A stretch of DNA of 64,000 nt from Patagioenas fasciata (taxonomy: Eukaryota > Chordata > Aves > Columbiformes > Columbidae): the NCBI RefSeq assembly GCF_037038585.1, contig NC_092521.1, positions 49,217,898-49,281,897 of the forward strand, written 5' to 3'. The translations under genes and the position numbers were made by a program. The first letter of the stretch is position 1. Every line of letters begins with the position of its first letter. Positions 1 through 12,100 of this stretch are shown one piece after another. The notes under the pieces are model-generated. The model worked only from the letters and a program-made list of their open reading frames with translations, had not been told where the DNA came from and made no database searches.

Positions 1-672
1 AAAAAGGAAGCATAGCAGAAGTGGAAGCAGGGACAGGTGACCTGGAGCAATACAGAGACACTGCTTGAGCATGCAGGGAGGGGAAAGCAGTGGATTTTTT
101 TTGTGTCAACCTTAGTAATGTTTTAGGCAGTTACCTCCAATAACATTCTCACAGGCAAACTGAAGTAACAGATTAAGTGTACAGTGAGCTGTACTGAAAA
201 CTAACTGAACTGCCAGGCTGATAGGGTGGTCAGTGGCATGAAGTCCAGCTGGGGGCCAATCAGTAGCGATATATCTCAGGGGTCAATACTGGGGTAAATA
301 CTGTTTAACATCTTCATTAATGACCTGGATGACAGGAGATGGTACACCCTCAGCAAGTTTGCAGGTGTTGCAAGACTGGAAGGAGTCGTTGATACACCAG
401 ATGGCTGTACTCCCGTTCAGAGGGACAACAACAGGTTGAAGAAATTGGTAGACGTGAACTTCATAGAGTTCAACAAGAGGAACTGCCAAGTTCTGCACCT
501 GGGGAGGAACAAGCCCAGGCACCAGTACATGCTGGGGGCCCTGGGTGTCCTGGTGGACAAGGTGAATGTGACCCAGCAATGTGCCCTTGTAGCAAAACCC
601 AACAGCATCCTGGGCAGCACTGGGAGCAGCACTGCTAGCAGAATGAGGGAGGTCTTCTTCAGGTCATGGGAT
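1..672 (+). mobile_element. CR1 LINE fragment, degenerate, cut by the window edge
   Basis: This is an old 5'-truncated copy of the avian CR1 non-LTR retrotransposon in sense orientation. Bases 1-95 resemble the CR1 ORF2 stretch with a lysine/tryptophan-rich reading. Bases about 185-660 resemble the reverse-transcriptase region, including 'aacatcttcattaatgacct' at 306, an Asn-Asp-Leu stretch. The DNA around 470-560 reads as the familiar 'fnkrncqvlhlgrnk' segment and then a Leu-Gly-Val-Leu-Val-Asp motif. About 90 bp between these parts do not fit, so an internal deletion or replacement is likely. The reading frame is broken by stops and shifts, so it is non-functional. The right end, near 655-675, lacks the CR1 3' octamer tail. 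Boundaries are by eye. Confidence 0.75.
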
Positions 673-3600
673 TAGGCTCAGTGAAAGAAAATTACACTTC
701 ATATAATTATCTTTCTATACTCCTTCAGCAAGTTGTTCATTAGGATTGTGACAATAAGGTAGAAGTACTGCCTTGTAGCCATTCAGTCATCTCCTCTGTC
801 CTTCATGGTCATGAGTCTTCAGAAAGCAGAAGCTGAAGATGATGCAGATGGTGCAGAAGAGTCCCCAGAAGCATCCCTAGAAGAATACCTCTCCATTGCA
901 TACGTGTTGCCTTAAACAGTTCTGTATATTCAGATCACCAACATCATTGCTACCTTTTCTTCAGCACTGCTTGGCAGTGCCTCCTTGTGTTTATCTTTTC
1001 GGCTTTGCTTTTGACATCCAAGAAATGAGAAAGTTAGTGAACTGCAGTGCTTTGCTTCTGTATCCTAAAATAAAATATTAACCTCTACAAATTCTTGAAG
1101 AATTTTCAGCTCTAAGGAGGCTTAGATCAGATGTTCTGCTATTCTTTATTTATAGCCTATGCTCGTAGTAGCTGGAGATTCCCTTTTGAAGAATAAAATC
1201 AGGACACAGAAAGCTTTTTTCACCATGGCTGTTGCATTTACTCACACTAGCGCAAACTGCTGAACCTGCTGTGAGTTTCTTTATTCCAAATATTTATATT
1301 TGCAGACTAAAATGACAGATACTAGAATAAAAATTTAGCATCCCAATGATTTTTTTCTGGGTTTGTTATTGCCCCTCTGGAACATGGCAGAGCCACCAAT
1401 ATCATTGTAGCATGCAGTGCTGTCTGGGTATTTCACTTTATATCAGAACATATAGGCTTGAATTTCAGGTGCTACTTCTTATTAATATTCTCTACAATAG
1501 CACAGAATATAAATGGCAAAATTGAAAAACACAAATAAGAAGCTAACAAAATAAATCTGAGACAAATTTATCCTGTTAGTGTGATCTCTTTTAGTAAGCA
1601 AAAAGCAGTATCTACCCTACCAACAGTCTGATACTGTTGTCTATTTTGATCACAAATTACTGTTTGTTAAATTAACAGAATCTGAGACATTTTCAAGGCT
1701 CTACCATTAACACAGGCAGACCTTCAGGTGCAAGCTCTGTTTTGCAACATGATGAATTAACATGGAGACATGGCACGTAGGAAATCCCACCAAGGTTAGG
1801 AGATCACACCAAGTTCAGTTGGTGAGGACATACTAAACCAAAAATAGCATTTCTCCCTTTTGCTATCTTTCTTGGCATCTACTCTGTTACCTGATTTTAT
1901 TGCTAATGTTACAAAACACATGTATAAACACTTTTTTTTTTTAATTGCAAGATGAAAAAGCAGTCTACTCTGAAAGAGAGGCTCAAATTCACCCTGTCAT
2001 CCTCTTAGCAGTAGATCCTGAGCTATCGTACTTAGAATAGTAAAGAAAGTGGGGTTATTTTGGTGAATTTGAAGTCAATGCACAAAATGAGGTTCTGACA
2101 CCAACATGCTAAAGGCTTTGTCTGAGTAACTCTCAGGAATCATTCTCATCTTTCATACTGAGACCTTTAGTCAAGCAGGTTTAAGCAGATGGTGCTACTA
2201 CGGAATTCTTTGCTGTGCTCTTTCCTGTGTATATAGCTTTGTAAACGCTAAGTTTGAAATTTTGATTTTAATGTAAATTTGAAAATGGTGATGAATCAGC
2301 ATCCTGTATTTTCCTACTTGTGGATGGAAATGTCTGCGGGTTCTTTATCTTACTTATCTCTCCTATTCCAGAGGATTTATGGAAACTTGGATAATACAAA
2401 TGGCAGAAAATACAGACAGAGACCGAATATTGCTTACCATTTTTTCTCAGAATTGTTGGAAGACTGGATCACTGTCAATATTATAGCTTTCTCCAAAACG
2501 AAATTAATTCATCTGCAGTGAGGAATTTTGACACATCCTGAGAAGACTAAAATCGCTTTACTATTAGCACGTCATTTCAAACAGATAGTTTTCTCTAGGA
2601 ACTAAATTTAATGCTTTCCAGACCCTTGTCTCAGGAACTGTATCTTTACCTATTATTTGTTACTGAGAAATACGAGTTGGAAATACAGGGAGAAAGTCTT
2701 TCTGAGAAGGACCCATCCTGTTCTTTCTGCATTCTTGTCTCTCCAAGTGCACATCAAGAAAAAAGAGACACTACACTGACAAAAGTTGGAACAGAGGTGG
2801 AAGAAGATCTGATTGAAACACATTTGCATGTGAAACTTTCAGTGATGATCTAGATTTATGCATCTAAATTACAATTAAATAATGTTAAGGTTGCGAGTAA
2901 CTCAGAAGAGCGAAGAAATGTGCAATTAAAGAGAAAATATACCATATGTCCTTTGATATCTAGGCATATTGCAGTGCATTAAGAAAGTCATAAAAGAGAC
3001 ACCCTGTTGTGGTTATGTGTTCCGAGACATGTGGCACATTTTCATTGCAGCGATCTATTTCCCTGCTTGTATGCATCTGTGCCATTATTTAAATGTTGAT
3101 TTTGAGTGTGAATTTCCCTTTTCATGGCAACAAAAATGGAGCTGTAGACTCTTTTTTCAATGTTTCTTTAGATCTGTTGCTATTTATGAATGTGGAAGTC
3201 CAAAACGTTAAACATGCGCACAAAAAATCACCACAAAGGGGCATAAATTGGTTTAATTTCGTCATCAGACAAAATTAGGCAAAGGATATGGTTTTAATTA
3301 CTATGAACATATGTTCTTATGTGTATATATTCCTCTAAAAACTAATATAGTTGAATTCCAAACACTGGTCTCCTGTATTTTGCTTGGAAATAGGAACATA
3401 CTAAAAATTTCATGTTTAATTTGGACCATTTTGGGAAATACAATGGGAAATTCCTCCTTTCATTGTAAGGTTCCTCTACTGTGGCATCCTGCAAGGCTAT
3501 TATTTTTTCTTCTATTCAAAACCAACCTGAAAATGTGTGAGAATACGATGGAACATTCAGATCTTAAAAGCAGTAGTTATGTGGCTCACATCTAACCCAC

Positions 3601-5079
3601 ACTGTCTCAAATGCTGTGACCACCAAGATACTCCAACACAAAATATTTTATAAACAGTGGTGGGTAACCAGAGAATGACAGAAAGGTAAGTTATACTTGT
3701 GGGAAGAGAAAAACATTTTGTGGAATTCCCAGTGTTCAGAGTATTTCATGAGAACACACTTGCCCTCCAGTTGCTGAAGATGCCTGCAGCCTTGGGACAC
3801 GTTCACACACTTCATCAGTTCTCCAGCGCCAAGTATATACTAATGCTAAAGAAATAAGTCCTTGTAATTCTGTTTGCGACTGGCTAGGAGACAGTACCTT
3901 CTGATTACATGCTGATTTGGCCATGGCTATCTTGCATTCTTCATTCCTAGGATTTGTTGTTGTCATTTGTACTAACTAGAAATAATACCAATTTGAGCAC
4001 AGAGCTATTTTGACAGTTATCCTATGAGTTCATCCCAGTAACAGAGTAATAACCATGAATCACCAGGAAGTGTGCCAACTTTAGAACAGGTTTCTTCAAC
4101 CCCTTCTTTGCCTTTGGTTCCCTACAAGTATAATGATGATGATGATAAAGTGTGTGGGAGACAGAAAAAAAATCCCTACTAGTAAAAAAAGTGGACCCTG
4201 ATATGATGATGATGATGATGCATGAAATGGTTAGAAACACAAACAGCCTAATGGATGCACTGGCATCACTCCTCCTCCTTAGTGTGACCTACAGGGCAAG
4301 GACTGGGCCAGTGGCGTTTTCTGGAGAGGAAAGCAAGTCAGATTAACAACACATCAACTCTCACGGTCCTGTATAATCTGAAAAGACAGGGACGAAGCAG
4401 TGCCATTCTAGAAACACAGCATCAAACCCAAGTGGCGGGCCCCTGGATAGAGAAGTGCTGCAGGAGTGCAAAAACAGCTTGGAGCCAGCATCCTGGGAAC
4501 TGCTTGTCAAGGGAAAAAGCAGAGGGTGGTGGGCACTCACAGTCAGTCCTAGAACAGAAGAGCCAGGAAGAGCAATCTCCATGGGCCTGGGGAAAGGAGC
4601 CAGCCTAGAAACAGTCTGAGGAGAGAGCATGCCAATTGGGAAGCAACTGTAGAGCCACACAGTGGCCAAGGACACCACTGATAAATGTGTGCTGCAACCA
4701 AAAGGGTCAGGGCTTGAGGGAAGAGCCAGGGACTTCAGCCAGCAACAGCAGAGAAACCAAGTGAGTAACAGGATGAGTTAAGGAAAGAGATTCACATTTT
4801 GTGGGGTGTCACGGTGTAGTGTCCTGTCAGCCACAGCAGCATGTGCTTATGTCAACCACAAGAGCAGAAATAGGTTTACATAAGGCCAGAGCCTGGCAAG
4901 GAGACAGGACTCACAGCCTGGTGTGCGGCACTGAAAGGCACATGGGCTGAGCAGGGGATGCACCCAGGAAAAAGCACATTTGACATGCTTTAGTTGGGGA
5001 TTTTCAACTTTACTGTACCATTACCCTGTGAAACTCTCATCCTTGTAAAGAATAGTCTTAGACTGCTCAAAGTTGTACG
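673..5079. other. Intergenic DNA upstream of SS18, no gene recognised
   Basis: AT-rich unique-looking sequence with only short random reading frames, none with a recognisable domain and none flanked by convincing splice sites. The part from about 4360 to 4980 is richer in G and purines and may be an unrecognised old repeat. In mammals the proteasome gene PSMA8 lies beyond the SS18 5' end. I looked for its N-terminal coding exon on the minus strand and did not find it here. Confidence 0.6.
4133..4220. repeat. Two short (ATG)n microsatellites 56 bp apart
   Basis: An (ATG) run at 4133-4146 and a six-unit (ATG) run at 4203-4220 flank a short unique spacer. The two arrays share the unit and phase but the spacer shows no repeat of it. 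They are simple-sequence repeats with no evident coding role. Confidence 0.85.
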
Positions 5080-5788
5080 TGAGGATCCGCGGTGAAACTG
5101 AGATTCCCTCCAGCGGCCGCATTGAAAAAACATCAAGCATTAGCACTTCCAACGTCTATCATTTATTTAAAGTTGGCGACAGTAAATACTTCTCCTTGCT
5201 CCGGTTTCATTCTCACGACAGGCAAGCCGGGGCCACCCAGGTCGGTAGGGAAAGCCGCCCCACACCAACGCGCTGGGGGTCGCACAGCACCAGCCGCCGC
5301 TCCTCTAACTTTTTCTTCACGGTTTGTTTCGTCCCCCACCTGTCAGCGCTGGCCGCTGCCGAAGGAACGGCTCCGCAAACGGCCACAGTGTCGCAGCGGC
5401 ACCTCTCCAGTGAGCGCCGGGCCCGCGCCTGCCAACTCCCCTCACGGACGGGCCCGATGGTACTGCACACCGAAACCAGTGCGGTCTCGCACGGAGAGCG
5501 CACCACCGACCGCCGCCGCCTCCGCGCGTCCCTAAGGTGCCTCCAGCCCCGCCCCGCCGGAGCGGTCTGCCCGGGTGCAACCAACTGTCGCGGCGGGTAG
5601 AGGGGGGAGGAGAGCGCGCCGCTCAGCACAGCCGGAGTGCGTCCCTTGTAACGTGCGCACCACAACGCTCCCATCCCCCCCGCCGGCCGTACCACTTAGC
5701 TGCCTGTCCGGCGCTGAGGCGCGCTGGGCAGGAACGTACCAACGCCGCGGAGGGAAAGGGGTAGCCAAGAAGATCGCGTCACAAGCGG

Positions 5789-5807
5789 AGGTCACGTTCA
5801 AAGGTCG
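5789..5807 (+). promoter_or_regulatory. Possible nuclear-receptor half-site cluster
   Basis: AGGTCA at 5789-5794 is followed by CGTTCA, one A, then AGGTCG at 5802-5807. The last two half-sites are arranged as an imperfect DR1 (one-base spacer), the format bound by HNF4, RXR, COUP-TF and PPAR-type dimers. It lies about 280 bp upstream of the SS18 ATG inside the CpG island. This is a motif match only and could occur by chance. Confidence 0.2.
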
Positions 5808-6082
5808 CAGCACCGACTCTCGGTCCCACTGCTTTGGCCGAGATCTGCCAGGCGGCCACGGCCTCATCGGGGCTCCCCCTCGCAGCGGGAAAGGGGAAGG
5901 AGCAGCCGGTCCTCCTTAACCCTTCCCCGGCGGGACTGGGATGGGCCGTCCCGCTGGGCAGCCGCCCCCGCCCCCCGCGCACAGCGTTCTTCCCGGATCG
6001 CTGCCGCCTCCCGCCGCTGCTGGTTCCGCGGGGCGCGTGAGCGGGCGGGCGGCGGGGGCGGACCCTCCTGGTGCGGCCCGAC

Positions 6083-6151
6083 ATGTCGGTGGCGTTCGCG
6101 GCCCCGAGGCAGCGGGGGAAGGGCGAGATCACGCCGGCCGCCATCCAGAAG
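6083..6151 (+). CDS. SS18: SS18 coding exon 1 (residues 1-23)
   Basis: The ATG at 6083 lies in a GC-rich leader (cccgacATGt). The exon encodes the basic N-terminal arm with Arg-Gln-Arg-Gly-Lys-Gly-Glu and the start of the SNH domain. It ends in AAG followed by a strong donor, GTGAGT, at 6152, phase 0. The non-coding part of the exon extends upstream to an undetermined start site. Confidence 0.95.
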
Positions 6152-9100
6152 GTGAGTGCAAGAGAAGGAGCCGGGCCGGGCCTGGGGGCTGCAGCTGCTT
6201 CCTGCCGCCGGGCCGCGCGGGGAAGGGGGTGGCGGCGGCGCTCCGGAGCACCAAGGCCCCGGCGGCGGGGGGGCGGCGAGGCCGTGGCTGCTCCAGTCGG
6301 GGCACGGCCCGGCGAGGCGCTGCCTCTCTGCACTTAGGCAGTTGTTCGGGGGTCCCAGCGCCGGGAGGAGGCGGCGGGCGGGCTGCGGCGGGGCGGGGGC
6401 GGCCGGTGGGCTTGGGGCCCTCCCGGCTGCTGCGAGCGCTCCTGGGGCCGCGGGCGGGAATTAACTCGTAAGGACTCCGCCGGGCACGATGAGGAAACGG
6501 CGGAGTCGAGTAACCCCTTCCTGTGAGGGGTGTCTGTAAGTTGGACTTAGTTGGGTTGTTCCTAAAGGCTGCCGAACTTCGGGCTCTGCCTCCGCGGGCT
6601 AAGCGGCGACTGCAGCTCCCGAGCTTGGTCCACATAGCAGTGAGGCTGCCCCTAAACTTTTAAGCGTTATTAACGAAGAACATGATGGTCGGAGCCAATG
6701 ACAGCGACTCCAAACGACTACATTTAAGCCTCTGTGGGAGGGAGCAAGTTAATTCGCTAGAGCAATCAAAGAAAAGCGTGTACAGGATTTGTTACAACCC
6801 GTGGTGTTTTGCATGGGCAGAAGCAAAGGAGCGCGTTCAAGTTCACTGGTGGTTTGGTGGTATTCAGAAACTTAACTGAAGACTTGCACGGTTGCCGTTG
6901 TAAATAGCCATGAATTGAATTGATTCCGGAGCACTATGAGCTCCTTGTGTAGGAGCTTTTCAGGTAGATACAGCTAACCTAGCATTTGTTAGAAAACGAG
7001 GGTGTCAGCAGGGTAGATGTTGTAGCGATCAGGACCTCGAAGGAGACCTCAGAGTTATAATGGAGGCCTCCACAGTTACAGAGCAGATGTCCTTGCTTGA
7101 CAAATATATATGAAAAATCCATACCCACTGGGTGGAAAGCTGCTCAAAGGTGGTAGTCAGTAGAGACTTCAGGTTGCTGGGGTGCGTATGGCAAATGCAG
7201 ACAATTAAGTTTTTCTTGTGCTGTAGTCAAACCAGTAATTTGATGGTGGTGTGCTGGCAAAACCCTGGTGTAGTTAAAGCTGAAGAATCTTTGTAATTTA
7301 CGTAAACTGTCAGAAGCCCTGGAGGTGTCTTCATCCATCTGGAAATGAAATTCTTTTTTGACAGTAGGTGTTTATAACTCTTTGAAAGAACTGTTTCAAT
7401 TTTCTACCAGCAACTGCGCAATCAAAACTGGATAAAACAGTGCCTGCAGCCGTGTCTCAGATCCAATTGTATTCCTTCTTGCTTGCTCTCCTGTTCCTTT
7501 CCCACCTTCCCCTCAGCCCCAAAAGGTCCAGATTATGTGAGGATGGTGAAGAATGCAACCTTCTAACTGGCAGTCAGAAGGTCTGTCTGCTGAGCTTTAA
7601 GTATCTGCTGCTTTGCTCTGGAAGGTAGGAGATGTTTTGGGGAGAGCCTTGATTCAAAGTTTCCTTTGCAAGTGCTCTGTTAGGCTTAGACATCAAAGGT
7701 ATTAGTTCCTTTTTCCTCCCCCCCCTCCAAGTGAAAATGCACACTGTATTTCTGTATTTCTTCTAATACTTGATGTTAATAGATGTGAAATGTGTCTGTG
7801 TAGCAATGTGTTTATGATCCTCATCAGTGTGTGCAGCTACAGTTCTGCCTAGCTTCTGAGGCTGAGACAGTAACTCAAAATACTGCAGTTCTGTCTGTAT
7901 TTAGTGCTTAATGACAGTGTTTCCAGATCCAGCAGTTTTAGGCAAAATAATTGCTCAGTGATTGTTCTAGTCAGTTCTGGTGAATTACTGCTTTGGCTTA
8001 AGGCAGACTCATCTGGTTGGCTCAGTCTTACAAGGCTAGAAGTCGTGAGTGGACTGCATGAGGCTTCTGACTCCATACTCTTTTTGTAGTAGAGGTGAAT
8101 TAATCAGAAGGAAATAAAAAAAGTGTCAGTACTTTTTTTCTTTATTTCTTCTTCTTCTTTTTTTTTTTTCCCTATTTAATTTGTTTAGGTTGGATTCCTG
8201 GGGAAAAAAAGATGATTTAATGAGAGTGTTTGCTTTCCTTGTAGACACGTGAGCCTTTTGGTTAGTCTCAACCATGTTTGGAAGAAGAAAAGAAAGTGGA
8301 GATGGTTAAGATCCTATTATTTTTGTTAAATTCAGCAACTGGATAAAGTAATCTAAACAGATTTCCACTGAGAGGAAGCAAAGGGAGAAATTGATGCAGA
8401 ATTTTCCATTTGACAGTAAATTTTCTGTTTAGTTCAGTTGACTTGGATAATTTGGCTGGTAGCTCAGATTAGCCATGGTTCTGATGACTCTTGACTGATC
8501 TGCAGGAGAGTGGTTAAAAAGACGTGAATGTGGGGATATGCAGTTCTAGGGAACCAGACTGTATTTTTTTTCTGTTTACAGAGCTTGCAACACCTTGAAT
8601 TCATCAGGTCTTTGTGAAAAGCTGAGATCTGCTATTTCTCCTTTATTTTAGGACTACTTCTCCCCCTCCCCCCTCCAGTAGTTAACTTATCTTCATATTC
8701 TTGGACACTTTTGAAGTGTAGTAGATCTAGTGTGCCCATTATACAGAATATTTATAAAGTGCAATTTAATTAGACATTCTTAATGTAAATATGGCCTAGC
8801 TTTCCAATGCATTTCCTTGAAACAAACCTGTCTGGTAAGCTCATTTTCTATCAATAACATTTTCAATGCCTTTTGTTATTAAATTTTTGAATGTTTGTGG
8901 GCTTCAGAAAGTAAAAGGAAATTTAGGACATAAATTTTTAAGTAAATTTATTTGTAGAGATCAAACGAAGAAATGCAAAACTTTGAAAGCTTCGTAAGAA
9001 CTTAATGTAGAAAAAGGATAGGTATTTGAATAGGAAGCTTCACAAATGTAACTACAGTGGTGTCTTCAAACCCTTGTGCTGAAGACTAAAACTAATGGAG

Positions 9101-12100
9101 GGAAGTGAGGAGATGGGAGTGAAATTGTGTTCTATAAATATTTGGTTGAACTTTCTGGAATATGACTTTTCTTTTTTATTTGCTTTTAAAGGCTTCAAGA
9201 AGAGGAACAAGAATCAAATTTATCCTAAGTTTCTTTCTGTAAAGAACATGAAACTTACTCAAGACTTATTCTTTATCGTTTCAGATGTTGGATGAAAATA
9301 ACCATCTTATTCAGTGTATAATGGACTATCAGAACAAAGGAAAGACGTCTGAATGCTCTCAGTAAGACATTAATCCAAATCTACTGTGGACTGGGTGAAT
9401 TTCCATCTAGAGGACTGTGCTGCAGAGAATAGAAAAGTATTGCTGCAGATAGTAAACTTAAAATTTATGTTTGTATTTGCCATATGACTATCACTTCTAT
9501 CACTGAATTGTTGTGACTTGACTGCTACAAGTTGGTGTCATGATGGTGACGCTCGTAAAAGTGGGGACTGTATAACCAGGACCTTTTTGCTCTGCATCGT
9601 AATTACATTTTAGGAAAGGTAGTTTTCTTCGTAAACTCTAAAAAAATCATGCAGGAATGGACCTTCCTGATGGCGTGTTTAAAAGCTACCTGTTTACCAC
9701 TTGCCCAGGACAAACAAGCTTGTCTTGAAAGTTTGGCTTACCAGAGTATTCCAGGTGGACTCACTGTCTAGTGGGGTCTCTGGAGAGTGATCTGAGACAA
9801 CTGTCGAAGGAGTGAATTATGAAGGAATATTATCTTCCCATTACTGTTTTCTGGCATGGAATCATCATGGTACACTTGTAATCACACAAATATTCAGTTA
9901 CGTGACAGATGGGGGATCATAGTCTAGCTCTAGAGCTGTTACTAAGAGAACTGCTAGTCTGGGGATAGGAGAGGGGTCATAAATGGTAGGTATTTTTACT
10001 CTAAGGGAATGCTTTTATTGTAGCACGGTTACTCTGTTAAGCTGTTTGCAAGCCTATGGTTACGTATTCATAATATGTTTCTGCTTTGAAGGTTATTCTT
10101 GTGGCTGTGGGGCTACTTGTTGAGACCTTGGAATGTGGTTCTTTAGCAGAAAAATGATTCTATAGCAAACTTCCAAAGCTCAGGGTCCTGATGAAATGTT
10201 TGCATTGATCTTGATTGTGGTTCACATAAATCTATGACATCTTGCATCTGGGGACAAAAGGAACTTTCTTTCCATAGTGTTTATGATGGAAATTACACCG
10301 AATAGCACCCCCCACACACAGTGTATGTCTCCTGGTGACTTAGTTTGGGGCAGGAAGTGAAATAGGTGAAAACAGTATTGCCCAGCTTTAAGTTTTCATA
10401 GCAAGATGGAAGTTATAGAGAAGATACAGGCACAGATTTAATGGAGATGTTGGGAAGAGTTGAGTAATAGGTGTAAGGGGAAAAGGCTTAGGATTCCTGG
10501 TAATGGTACTCTTGTAAGTCTCGTGAATCTTGTTTTACATAGGTAACTTTATGTGTGTAGAATTAAAGTAAATTCTTATGTTATTGTATTCACGACTTAG
10601 ATCTGTTTTGCTTTTGTTTATTTTGATAGATACCAGCAGATGCTGCATACAAACTTGGTTTACCTAGCCACTATAGCTGACTCCAACCAGAACATGCAGT
10701 CTCTACTACCAGCAGTAAGTACAAAATAGTGTAGAAGTAGGCAATAGATTTCACTTGTGTTCCTGGAGGAAAAAACAAAACAAAAAACAAAACAAAACAA
10801 AAACGAACAGAAGTGTTGGAGGCAATGACCATACATTTAACCTCTGATTTACTGTACAGTGAAGACAAGATGCAGTGTCTCTTCATCCTATATTGGGAAT
10901 CTAGTAATCTCACTGCTTAGGTCTTGCTCAAAATCTGACTTGTTTAACTGAAGGCTGATATTCTAGATTAATTGCACAGTGCGCAGGTATCTGACTTGTC
11001 TCATAGGTAGTCTTAGTTTTTTTTTCCTCAGCTAACAACTTCAGTGCTGTGGTTCTTTGTTCCTACAACAGTACCACGTTTTTCATTTTAGGTTAGGGAC
11101 GCAGGTCTTTTTCTTTTTTTCTTTTTTCTCCTCTGGAAGATCATTGATTCTTTTGCCTCAGTGGAATAAGGTTGGATAAATCAGTCTGCTTTTCATAGAA
11201 TCATAGAATGCTAGGGATTGGAAGGGACCTCGAAAGATCATCTAGTCCAATCCCCCTGCCGGAGCAGGAACACCTAGATGAGCCTCCTATTCTTTGCCTC
11301 TCTCCTATATTGGAAAGCAACCTTTTTTTAAGATAGATAATGATAATATGCAAGAAAAAAGGTTGCACAAGGCTTAACTTGAAACACTGCATCACTTTTT
11401 ATAAATGAGGCATTTGTTGAATAATGGTTATATTTTTTTTTTTTAAATCTGGAATTTTCTGAGTATCTATTCCTGAACTCTTTATTTTAATAAGATACCT
11501 CCAGTTTTTCCCCCTTTCCATTGCTAATGGAACAGTAAGGAAAGATACAACAAACATTAAAATAGCTTGCTATCTGTTTGCTTCTTGTGTTAATTGGAAA
11601 GCTTGGGGAGTTCATTGTGAGTAACACAAGGAAGTTCTTTGGTTTTTGATAATAAGACTTTTCTTGAATTAATATAGTCTTGATTCATTTCTGTAATATG
11701 AAGCTAGAAAGAATGTCTATAAAACAGCCATTCCTAGATACTAGTTTTCACCAACTGAAATTGAATTACTTCTTCTTTGGTCTCGGGAGAAGTGTTCTCC
11801 AATCATTGCTACTAGCAAAGCATCCTTTCAAGTTGGTACCTAGAGGACCATAGAAGCAGCGGTTCATTATGTCCAACCTGTTGTGTCCGTGGAGGCTTCT
11901 CGTTTTATAAATCCATGCTTGTAGCTGAGGGGGAGGGAAGGAAACCTTTGAGAGGGCTGTGTGTATTACTCAATTAATGTTTTTGGAAACTTAATTCATA
12001 TCCTGGTTCTGATGACAGCTGGAAATGAATTTGACCTTATCCTGGTCCCTAGTGAACAGCCTTGTTCGTAAAGTTGAATGTGATGACATTCTCTGTTCTT

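Larger units (their letters stand above)
5080..6640. promoter_or_regulatory. CpG island covering the SS18 promoter, 5'UTR and exon 1
   Basis: G+C and CpG density rise sharply from about 5080, peak between about 5400 and 6450 and fall by 6640, in contrast with the AT-rich flanks. There is no TATA box near the SS18 start codon. A run of overlapping GC-box (Sp1/KLF type) sequences lies at about 6039-6062, just ahead of the ATG at 6083, and another lies at about 6383-6400 inside intron 1. This is the usual layout of a broad TATA-less housekeeping promoter. The transcription start cannot be fixed from sequence but probably lies between 5950 and 6060. The long open frames here on both strands are GC-content artefacts. 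Confidence 0.85.

Noticed and set aside
2279-3595. Series of 60-94-codon plus-strand frames upstream of SS18
   Set aside because: No recognised domain, no consistent splice sites linking them, and the length is expected by chance in this composition.
5073-6635. Many long open frames on both strands in the GC-rich island
   Set aside because: They overlap one another in several frames, are rich in Arg/Ala/Pro/Gly as expected from GC composition, and none has a domain or matches a neighbouring gene. Only the 23 codons of SS18 exon 1 are supported.
10770-10805. A-rich CAAAA run as a retroposon tail
   Set aside because: It follows the exon 3 donor closely and has no element body next to it; treated as simple sequence.
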